Of a stretch of 64,000 bases of DNA, positions 44,884 to 51,833 are shown piece after piece. Source of the DNA: Verrucomicrobiota bacterium (GTDB taxonomy: Bacteria; Verrucomicrobiota; Verrucomicrobiia; Methylacidiphilales; UBA1321); NCBI GenBank assembly GCA_013286145.1, contig JABDGH010000001.1:1-64000 (forward strand), given 5' to 3'. The notes under the pieces were generated by a model. That model was not told where the DNA came from, ran no database searches, and worked only from the letters and a program-made list of their open reading frames with translations. A program made the position numbers and the translations under genes. The number at the start of each line of letters is the position of its first letter. Within the stretch, counting starts at the first letter, position 1.

Positions 44884-47676
44884 CTATTGCTGCTGTTCAT
44901 CCGGCGATAAATCGGGACGTAGGATCGCCTTGGTCGAAATAAAACTGGTCGGCTCGACAATCATCTCAAGGGTGGCATTTTTCCTGATATCGAAATGATG
45001 GAGGGCCCAGTACTGGCGACCATCGGGACGGGCGGCCCGGGAAAAAATCCAGTAATGATGCGTCTGTTCACCCTCGGCAAAAGGAAAGTCCTTTTCCATG
45101 TGACGCCAGCTAAAACGGCCATTGGCGACAAGAGGCAGTCGTCGAATAATATTCGGCTCAGGCAGTGAATAAAGCTGCTTATAGCGCACATCATCGAGAC
45201 CGGCTTCCGTGGTTTGAGCCTTGGCCAGATCGGCCTGCGCCTGCTGCAACTCAATCTTAAGAGGGTCTTCCTCCGCCTGTGTGCTATCTACCCGGTGCTG
45301 CAACTCTTCAATTTGCGTATTCAGTTCGCTCACCTTCGGCGTGGGTGAAAGTTGAATCTGCGCGGCCTGTTCGCGCAATTGCTTCTGACGTTCATCAACC
45401 GACTGGGTAAAATCACGCCATTGCTTCACCTGATCTTCCAGCCATTGATGCTCCTTGGTGCTATCGACACCGCTCCCAACCCCGTAGAGAGCAAGTCGGT
45501 AGGCATTAGCCCAGACTTCCGGGGAATGATACGTGTCGTCAGGTTCGTATTTAAGCTTGAGAGACTTCGCCCGGTCAGCGATCACCTTCTGAAATTGATC
45601 CAGACGCGATTGATATTCATCCTCGAGTTGTTTTCCCGGGCCGTCCCAGATTTGCTGGGCGGCATCACGCGACTGTTTAATGGTCGAAGTAACCTCATCC
45701 TTCGCGGCCTGAATTTGCTCTTTGAGAAGCCTTATGCGCTCTTCGCGCGTGGCGACATCAGCCTGGGCCCGCTGAACATGAACCTGGGTCTCCTGAATAT
45801 CCCGCAGGGCAGGCGTGCGATCTGATGCCAGGTCATCCGCGACACCAGCAGCCAATCCACGGAAATCGAGCACGATCCAAGCCTCGTTGCCAAGGGTCAT
45901 GCCTGGAGGCGGAATCACTTGGCCTTCGAGCCGTGTCTCGCGGCTAAAATAGAGTCCTCCAAAATAAAGCGAAATGATGGCGACCACAAAAATCGCATAA
46001 AACGTAATGGCCTCCATCCTGCGTTTTTTCCTCGCCCGCGTGGCACGCGTCTCAGTGGCTGTCGCGGGAGCAGGAGCAGCCTGAAAGGTTTTTTCCAGTT
46101 TCTTGGGAGCCAAAAGCGGTGCCGAAGTCGGGGCATCCGCCTTGGCCGCAGTGCTTGCTCCCGATGATTTGGTCGGCATTCCCGGAATGGGCGGTTTGTC
46201 GGAAGAAGCCTTTTCTAAAACCGGTGCAGAAGCCGTGACTGCGGGAACTTTTGCGGCAGGACTTGATGCAGGCGATGGCGTCAAGATATTCGGCGGAATT
46301 GTTTTAGCGGAAGAACCCGTGTCCGGGGTGGAGGGTAACGCAGGCGTCGCTGGCTTGGCGGTGGAACTTGCTACCGGGGGCGGTACAGCGGGGAAACTCG
46401 TTGCGGAAGATTTTGCGGATTCGCTTACGACTAGCGGCTTGGCAGGCGCTCCCGGAATCTGGGTCGGAGGAATTGGAGTTTTTGGCGCTGGCTCAGTTTT
46501 CTCAACTTTAATGGTCGATCCAGAAGGGCCGACCGCCGTGGAGGCAGGCGAAGCGGGCACCGAGGGCGGCGACTTCGATTTTGATGAGAGAAAGGAAAAG
46601 AGCGAAGCCTTTTCACTCTTCGCAACGAGTTTGGGTTCACTTTTCTTGGAAACCAGGGGTGGCGGATTTACAGGAGCCTTTGTCGGCTCTTTTACAGGAG
46701 ACGATTCCTTGGCGATCGGAGGTGGCGCCTTGGTTACCTTGACCGGAGCGCCGGGAATCGGAGGAGCTTCCTTTTTTTGAGCTTCAACCGGAACCGCCGG
46801 AACCTGCGGTTTCTCCTTTAACGGAACCTGTGGTTTTTCAATCAAGAGCGAAGTGCGCTTCTCCGAAGGCGGCACCGATTTTTCAGCGGGCTTGCCAAGT
46901 GGAAGCGGAGGCGGACGCACCGATTCCCTGGCGGTCTTCGCCGGAATAGCCGGGGCTGACTTTGCATCCTCCGAGGCACGTTGCTGAGGAGGTTGCGCTT
47001 TCCCCTCCTCTGGCGATTTCTTATTTTCGGAGGGCTTTTCAATGAGAGCGCTGGCCTTACCGCTTGAAGGAAAAATCGAATCCTCGGAAGCAGTCGGGTT
47101 AAGCGGAGGCGTCGCGATCTTGATGAGGTTCGATTTCGCCTCGGTTTTGCCCGGCTCACTTTTCGCAGGTTCAGGAAGTTTGACAGGTAAAGGAGGCGGT
47201 GTGGCTTTGCTTACGGGAGCCGGGGTTACTCCGGTGGGGATCGTGCTGATTGGTGGCGCGTCTTTTTTAGGCACCGCTGGCATCGTAATCGGCGTAATGG
47301 GATGCAGCGACCGCGCCATCGGCCCCGTATTCATGGCTATCTTCGCATTTGTTTTAACCGTTACCTCAGGCAAAATTCCGCCCGTGGAATGAGGTGCGAT
47401 GGGCGCAAGATTGATGATGCGCGGCTTTTCCGGCGTTGCCAACTTGGGAGGAAGCGCTGGCGGGCGCGCCTGTTGGAGAACCAGGGGCGGGGGCTGCTTG
47501 AGCGCCAGCGGCGGCGGCGAAGCAGGGCTTGAATCCTTCGGATCGCCGGTCGGAGGTGGCTTGGCCACGGACGAAAGCTTCACCAGAAGTTTTCCACTTA
47601 GAACTATTTTGTCCTGTGTATCAGGCGAAGGTGATGGTTTAGGAGCCCCTTCCGGCACCGGAGCATTATCCGCCAT
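44884..47676 (-). CDS. Pro-rich, single-pass coiled-coil membrane protein
   Basis: With start ATG 47676 (GAGGA 3-7 bp upstream) the protein has 930 residues. The first about 550 are low-complexity, Pro/Ala/Ser/Lys-rich, cytoplasmic in orientation, with repeated APPPIP, KPPPL and EKP motifs. A basic stretch precedes one membrane helix (about 563-585). The C-terminal half has a beta segment (LEGQVIPPPGMTLGNEAW), two coiled-coil regions (about 620-700 and 745-820) and a final beta domain (about 840-930) ending QQ. I do not recognise a family. It overlaps the end of the chorismate mutase gene by 11 bp, so expression is linked. Low-complexity composition makes database hits hard to trust. Confidence 0.75.
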   Translation of the reverse strand: MADNAPVPEGAPKPSPSPDTQDKIVLSGKLLVKLSSVAKPPPTGDPKDSSPASPPPLALKQPPPLVLQQARPPALPPKLATPEKPRIINLAPIAPHSTGGILPEVTVKTNAKIAMNTGPMARSLHPITPITMPAVPKKDAPPISTIPTGVTPAPVSKATPPPLPVKLPEPAKSEPGKTEAKSNLIKIATPPLNPTASEDSIFPSSGKASALIEKPSENKKSPEEGKAQPPQQRASEDAKSAPAIPAKTARESVRPPPLPLGKPAEKSVPPSEKRTSLLIEKPQVPLKEKPQVPAVPVEAQKKEAPPIPGAPVKVTKAPPPIAKESSPVKEPTKAPVNPPPLVSKKSEPKLVAKSEKASLFSFLSSKSKSPPSVPASPASTAVGPSGSTIKVEKTEPAPKTPIPPTQIPGAPAKPLVVSESAKSSATSFPAVPPPVASSTAKPATPALPSTPDTGSSAKTIPPNILTPSPASSPAAKVPAVTASAPVLEKASSDKPPIPGMPTKSSGASTAAKADAPTSAPLLAPKKLEKTFQAAPAPATATETRATRARKKRRMEAITFYAIFVVAIISLYFGGLYFSRETRLEGQVIPPPGMTLGNEAWIVLDFRGLAAGVADDLASDRTPALRDIQETQVHVQRAQADVATREERIRLLKEQIQAAKDEVTSTIKQSRDAAQQIWDGPGKQLEDEYQSRLDQFQKVIADRAKSLKLKYEPDDTYHSPEVWANAYRLALYGVGSGVDSTKEHQWLEDQVKQWRDFTQSVDERQKQLREQAAQIQLSPTPKVSELNTQIEELQHRVDSTQAEEDPLKIELQQAQADLAKAQTTEAGLDDVRYKQLYSLPEPNIIRRLPLVANGRFSWRHMEKDFPFAEGEQTHHYWIFSRAARPDGRQYWALHHFDIRKNATLEMIVEPTSFISTKAILRPDLSPDEQQQ

Positions 47677-48553
47677 AATCCTCAAAGCTTGGGTAAACAC
47701 CTAAAATCGACACGGCCAAACCGGCCGATTGCCGTGCTGCCAGTAATTGACTCGTCGCGCGAATTCCATCCATGGAGTTAGCCGTGGACAAGTAAACGAG
47801 TCCCAAAACTGCCCCATTTCGAGCCGATTTGGCGCGCAAGGTAAGCTGTTCGGCACGAATGAAGCAATCTGGCATAGAGTTAAGTAACCTTTTTACCGCA
47901 TTTTCCGTGGATTTGCACTCGATTAAAATCAAGAGCCGATTCGCCTCCATGGCGGCCCCTTTACCGCGAAGCATCACGATAAAAATACGACGAGCCAGCG
48001 GAGCTTTTGCACCGAGGGTGGAGGGGAAATCTCCCACGACGGTAAATCGCTCGAAAAATTGCCTGCGCGTCCTCGGTGCCTGAAGAACCCGGGTGAGATC
48101 CTCACCCATCAGCAAAGCCAGGGCCATGACGCCCTTTTCGAGACCGCTGGCCACCGCGCTCCACGTTTTTTTGGGGAGAAAATTGTCGCACGCGCCGAAG
48201 CACCATCGACCCGGCAAAAGAATCGCATCCTCACTCGCCTCTAAAAATCCAATCGATCCCTGCCCTTGCGCGGCACGTGAACCGGATAGAATCTCGCGGT
48301 AAATGGCGGTGACCGCCCTCGCAGGCAACTTCCCCGCGCTGAGACGCTTCATGCGCGCACGAAGTTCCGACTCCCGCTCCGGCACGTAAATGTCGGCTCC
48401 GTGACGGCGCTTGGTCTTGCCGATCTGCGCGGAAAGCTTAGTCCGTTGCTGGAGAAGCTGGAGAATCTTCAGGTCGATCCGATCCACCTGCTGGCGCAGA
48501 TGGCTCATCTCCCGAAATAAGTCCGACTTCGAGTTGTTGTTGTTGAGGGGCAT
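47666..48553 (-). CDS. Chorismate mutase with divergent prephenate-dehydratase-like C-terminal region
   Basis: Residues about 15-95 form an AroQ-type chorismate mutase domain (RQQVDRIDLKILQLLQQRTKL, IGKTKRR, PERESELRARM, IYREILSGSRAAQ). The rest (about 100-295) is where a P-protein would carry prephenate dehydratase and ACT domains; blocks such as FFERFTVVGDFPS and RLLILIECKSTENAVKRLL are only faintly like them, and the dehydratase Thr-Arg-Asp motif is not seen. Starts are possible at 48595, 48553 and 48508; all overlap the 3' end of scpB (by 71-158 bp). The gene is followed by the Pro-rich protein gene with an 11-bp overlap. Confidence 0.75.
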   Translation of the reverse strand: MPLNNNNSKSDLFREMSHLRQQVDRIDLKILQLLQQRTKLSAQIGKTKRRHGADIYVPERESELRARMKRLSAGKLPARAVTAIYREILSGSRAAQGQGSIGFLEASEDAILLPGRWCFGACDNFLPKKTWSAVASGLEKGVMALALLMGEDLTRVLQAPRTRRQFFERFTVVGDFPSTLGAKAPLARRIFIVMLRGKGAAMEANRLLILIECKSTENAVKRLLNSMPDCFIRAEQLTLRAKSARNGAVLGLVYLSTANSMDGIRATSQLLAARQSAGLAVSILGVYPSFEDYGG

Positions 48554-49130
48554 GAGGGGGTTCCGGGGGCTGTAACCGGCGTAATTCATCGGCATTGGGA
48601 AGCTCTTCGAGATTTTTCAACCCGAAAAGCTCCAGGAAAATCGGGGTCGATTCGTAAAGGAGAGGCCGTCCCGGTTGCTCGGAGCGACCCGCAACGCGAA
48701 TGACCTTGCGTTCCAACAGCGTCGCGAGCACGCCATCGACCGCCACGCCGCGCACCGACTCGATCTCCGCGCGCCCGATGGGTTGGCGATAAGCGATCAC
48801 GGCCAGCGTCTCCAGCGCGGGCTGGCTGAGCCGTGGCGCACGGGGTTGATCGAAAAGTTTGTTCGTCCACACGGCATACTCGGGCCGTGTCTTCAATTGG
48901 TAGCCGCCCGAGATGCCCTGCACCATGAGGCTCGATCCATCCGCTTCCAATTGAACGCGCAATTGCTCGATGGCCGTCTCAACCTCGCCGATGGTTATCT
49001 TTTCGTAAGTGGCGGTTTCAGGCGACGGAGAAAACTTCACGGCTTCATGCAGGGCATGGGCAATCGCTTTGGGAGTCAGGGGCCGATCCGTGGCAAAGAG
49101 CAACGATTCGACGATACGGGTCAAGTCCAT
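48438..49130 (-). CDS. scpB: Segregation and condensation protein B
   Basis: The 230-residue protein has the two winged-helix domains of ScpB: ESLLFATDRPLTPKAIA near the start, and LSQPALETLAVIAYRQPIGRAEIESVRGVAVDGVLATLLERKVI (about 99-145), then GRSEQPGRPLLYEST and FLELFGLKNLEELPN. ScpB works with ScpA and Smc in chromosome condensation; no scpA is seen here. The last about 50 residues are a Pro/Gln/Ser-rich tail that overlaps the chorismate mutase gene. Confidence 0.95.
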   Translation of the reverse strand: MDLTRIVESLLFATDRPLTPKAIAHALHEAVKFSPSPETATYEKITIGEVETAIEQLRVQLEADGSSLMVQGISGGYQLKTRPEYAVWTNKLFDQPRAPRLSQPALETLAVIAYRQPIGRAEIESVRGVAVDGVLATLLERKVIRVAGRSEQPGRPLLYESTPIFLELFGLKNLEELPNADELRRLQPPEPPHAPQQQQLEVGLISGDEPSAPAGGSDRPEDSPASPATD

Positions 49131-49202
49131 CCCACCATCTTCAAAAAACCACGGCCAAAAGGCAAGAGCCTATCCACTTTTGATTAAAGAACCTCACCGC
49201 AA

Positions 49203-49437
49203 GTAGCCGCCGATGTCCCTATCGGCGGGACCTCCCTCCGTAGTAGCCCTCATACCTTCAGATGTAGCGGCGGTCTATGACCGTCGATCCCAAGGTAGCC
49301 GTTGACCGCCGGGCGACGGTGCAGAAAATTCCCGCGCTCGGCGATCACGGGCTACCCATAAGCCGAAGCAAGCTGCGGGGGGGGGGGTATCCAAGGTAGC
49401 CGCCGCTGGCCCAGCGGCGGTCAGGTGCAGAGAAAAA
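49203..49437. repeat. Family C repeat cluster
   Basis: Several units share a GTAGCCGCC or GTAGCGGCGG start followed by a palindromic core: 49203-49231, 49264-49293, 49294-49328, 49333-49357 and 49396-49437. Two end in GGTGCAGA. A related unit lies inverted at 63400-63430. Each unit can fold as a short GC-rich hairpin. Confidence 0.7.
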
Positions 49438-49704
49438 GAGGCAGGCACGGAAACATGATTGCAGACCCCAGGAACTTGCTGAAAAGGGCCCGTCATCCCG
49501 AGCTTGTCGAGGGATCAGACACATTTTCATTTCCCGAAAAGTTTAACGATCACGGAAAGACCCTGAACTCCAACGATCCAACCTGTTGATTATTCCTAAC
49601 GCGTCTGATCCCTCGACAAGCTCGGGATGACGGATTTTTTAAAAAGCCTTTTTCTGCAAGCGCCTAGACGAGATTCAAGGCGGCTGCGTGCCTGTTCTCT
49701 TTTC
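49433..49704. repeat. Family B element split by a family A element
   Basis: The left half of family B (GGCAGGCACGGAAACATG on, 49433-49472) and the right half (CGCCTAGACGAGATTCAAGG on, 49661-49704) match the intact copy at 50811-50889. Between them lies a family A palindrome with perfect 30-bp arms (49491-49520 and 49603-49632) and outer arms CTTGCTGAAAA and CTTTTTCTGCAAG. The pentamer CCCAG/CCTAG occurs at both junctions but once in the intact copy. Confidence 0.8.
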
Positions 49705-49802
49705 TACTTTTTTTGCTATTTCAAAAGCTTAGGGAATTATCTCCTAGGCATACGGTGCATTGGGCGTGACGAGGGAGGGTTAGACGGGCAGACTTCCAAA
49801 TC

Positions 49803-50759
49803 ATGCATTCGTTGGGGGCCGTGCTTCTCATTTTCCTTGTGGGCATTGTCGGGCCTATCCTCTTGGAGAGACGCTTGAAAAAGGTTCCAGAGTTAGTCTG
49901 GAAAATGATCGAGTTAGCCACGATCTTTGGCATTCTTCTGATCGTGGCATTTTATGATCCTGTTTATGATAGGCTTTGGGGCAAAAAAATTTCACCCTTC
50001 TGGTCAACCGCGTTTGTTTCCGCGAGTACCGCTACCCTGGCTGGATTTGCTTGGTGGCTTTTTGTTGTATCCGGTGTGAAGGCAGTTTCTTCATCAGTGT
50101 CGTCGCCTAAATCGCCGCCCCTGCCAACTGCGCCACAAATTGCGCCCCAGGAGATGATTGTGCCGCCTACTGCAAAAACTGCGCTGGAGCCACAGCCAAC
50201 TTCTCCTTCATTAGCGGATACAAATACTGCGCCGATTGATTGGCCTTCTGCCGTGCCGATTGTTCGTGATACACAATTGCAAATTAAAGCCAAAGCTGAA
50301 CTAGAAAAACAACAACGTGAAGAAGCGCAAAAAGCGGCCACACTCGTCTGTTCGTCGGCCTTTGATTATGCCATCACAACCTTAAGAGATAAGCTTAAGT
50401 CTATGGCAATGGAGCATGGTGATGATTTCTCATCAGATTATTCGGGCATGCCCGTGGTTATTTCGGAAACTGAAACACTTATAAAAATGAGAGGTAATGT
50501 AAACTGGAATTTTAATATTTCCCTTGCTGGGGGTGGAAATATTTCAATGACTATTTCGTATGTAGGGAATGATGAATATCAGCGGCTAGCCTTTTTAGTT
50601 TTTACCCCCGATACTCATACTATTTTTTGTATAGTAAATGACTACGAAGGGGGAACTATTTTTAACAAAACATCTTTGATTCAGAATTGTAGGCCGACAA
50701 TCAACGAGATGTTACGACAATTATATGCAGTACAGATTCTTCACATAAAGAAAGGTTGA
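49803..50759 (+). CDS. Orphan two-helix membrane protein
   Basis: The 318-residue protein starts with two to three membrane helices (about 5-25, 37-52 and 70-92), continues with a Pro/Thr/Ser-rich linker (about 95-150), a short charged helix, and a C-terminal domain of alternating strands (about 190-318). I recognise no family. The 3' half of the gene is clearly more AT-rich than its neighbours, which suggests later acquisition. Repeat clusters flank it on both sides. No clear ribosome site precedes the ATG. Confidence 0.6.
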   Translation: MHSLGAVLLIFLVGIVGPILLERRLKKVPELVWKMIELATIFGILLIVAFYDPVYDRLWGKKISPFWSTAFVSASTATLAGFAWWLFVVSGVKAVSSSVSSPKSPPLPTAPQIAPQEMIVPPTAKTALEPQPTSPSLADTNTAPIDWPSAVPIVRDTQLQIKAKAELEKQQREEAQKAATLVCSSAFDYAITTLRDKLKSMAMEHGDDFSSDYSGMPVVISETETLIKMRGNVNWNFNISLAGGGNISMTISYVGNDEYQRLAFLVFTPDTHTIFCIVNDYEGGTIFNKTSLIQNCRPTINEMLRQLYAVQILHIKKG

Positions 50760-50810
50760 GTATGAATCTCAAAGAAGCTCAAAAAAAGAATAAGCTCTCT
50801 CATTTTGTGG

Positions 50811-50889
50811 AAAAAAGGGACAGGCAGGCACCGAGACAGAATCGCAGGCCCTAGGCGAAATTCAAGACTGCTGGGTGCCTGTCCCTTTT
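50811..50889. repeat. Family B palindromic repeat, intact copy
   Basis: The element runs from AAAAAAGGGACAGGCAGGCA to TGCCTGTCCCTTTT, with an inner pair GCAGGCCCTAGGC and a tail AAATTCAAGACTGCTGGG. It has inverted ends of about 14 bp. It follows the orphan membrane-protein gene by about 50 bp and could serve as its terminator, which is inference. Confidence 0.8.
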
Positions 50890-51041
50890 GCCATGGTAGG
50901 GACGGCGATTCCTGCGCGTAAGCGCAAAAGCTATTCGGGACATCCGATTTGAAAAGACCGAAGAAAAGGGAACAGGCATATTTACGGCGGACATTTTGAA
51001 TCCTTAGTCAGGGCGATCCGCTTTTCTCGTTCTATTTCTTA

Positions 51042-51263
51042 TTATTCAGCAACAGAACCTTGTTTTCCAACTTTGCAGTTTGAGGTTGATGCCTGTAACC
51101 GTTTGGCAAAATCAATGGTTTCCTCGAGCCAGATTAGTTTTTCACGAAAAGGGCGGCTGGCTCCTCGCCGAAGCTGGGCTAATCGGTGGCTCTCCCAATC
51201 GCAGGGCCACTGTTCAGAATCGGAAATCATATATTTATCATGAATAGCTTGGAGAAACTTCAC
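51042..51263 (-). CDS. Small partner protein of nucleotidyltransferase
   Basis: The 73-residue product (GTG 51263; alternatively ATG 51230) is Arg/Glu-rich and helical: WESHRLAQLRRGASRPFREKLIWLEETIDFAKRLQ. Small proteins with an H-R-x-A-Q-L-R / F-R-E-K-L-x-W-L-E-E pattern are often found downstream of AbiEii-like nucleotidyltransferases. It overlaps the nucleotidyltransferase gene by 26 bp (or follows it by 7 bp with the ATG start), so the pair is one operon. A toxin/antitoxin or modulator role is an inference from arrangement. Confidence 0.65.
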   Translation of the reverse strand: MKFLQAIHDKYMISDSEQWPCDWESHRLAQLRRGASRPFREKLIWLEETIDFAKRLQASTSNCKVGKQGSVAE

Positions 51264-51741
51264 GTAGTCGATTCATATCGATTTGGTCTTGATCGCGCCC
51301 TGCTTCGGCTTTCATGGCGATCAAGGTGGAAAGCGCTACGATGGGAATTTGTATCTCACTTGAGACATTGTACCATTTTGCCCGGGCATACTCCATGTCA
51401 AAGCTAAAGGGTTCTGATGCAAAAAGGTCAATGGGGACATCCGGATATTGATCGCTGATAAGCTGAAACACTTTCATGTTCTTTTCAACTTGCCATTGGT
51501 GCCGGGATTCGGGTTTTGCAAAATCCTGAAGTTTGACCGGAACCAGGGGGCGATAGCCGAGTGATTCCAAGGCGCTCAGGGTGCGTGAAACGCATTCAGG
51601 CGAAAGATCCAGCACGAGATCCAAATCCTGCGTCAATCGGGTATAACCATGCGCGATAACAGCTATGCCTCCCACGACGAGATAACGCGCCTCCGCTTTT
51701 TTCAGCGCAGTAAATATGGCTTCGAGACTGGCTACTTTCAT
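51238..51741 (-). CDS. Nucleotidyltransferase (AbiEii/DUF6036-like)
   Basis: The 167-residue protein has a nucleotidyltransferase core: ARYLVVGGIAVIAHGYTR (about 18-35) with the Gly-Gly helix start and LTQDLDLVLDLS with the Asp-x-Asp metal site, then VPIDLFASE as the third acidic strand. This arrangement occurs in AbiEii-type toxins and in small housekeeping nucleotidyltransferases. No DNA-binding antitoxin is upstream; the partner is downstream. Upstream (51742-51833) lies a half copy of repeat family B. Confidence 0.8.
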   Translation of the reverse strand: MKVASLEAIFTALKKAEARYLVVGGIAVIAHGYTRLTQDLDLVLDLSPECVSRTLSALESLGYRPLVPVKLQDFAKPESRHQWQVEKNMKVFQLISDQYPDVPIDLFASEPFSFDMEYARAKWYNVSSEIQIPIVALSTLIAMKAEAGRDQDQIDMNRLREVSPSYS

Positions 51742-51790
51742 CGGAAGAACGATGCTCTTTTACGCAAGGATTTGGCAAGCATTCTAAAGA

Positions 51791-51833
51791 TAAAAGGGGG
51801 CAGGCATGGAGCCAAAATCGCAGGCTATTGGCG
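51791..51833. repeat. Family B half element
   Basis: A copy of the left half only, from AAAAGGGGGCAGGCATGGAG to CGCAGGCTATTGGCG. It abuts the stop codon (TAG, 51834-51836 complement) of the following conserved gene, and its right half is missing. Confidence 0.75.

Larger units (their letters stand above)
49131..49802. other. 672-bp repeat-rich intergenic region
   Basis: No gene is supported here. The region holds a cluster of family C units (49203-49437), an 11-base G run at 49377-49387, and a family B element interrupted by a family A element (49433-49704). It separates scpB from the AT-rich orphan gene and looks like a sink for small repeats. Confidence 0.8.

Noticed and set aside
49377-49387. 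11-base G run as a phase-variation switch
   Set aside because: It lies inside repeat DNA about 420 bp from the nearest gene start and outside any frame; a switch function is not supported.
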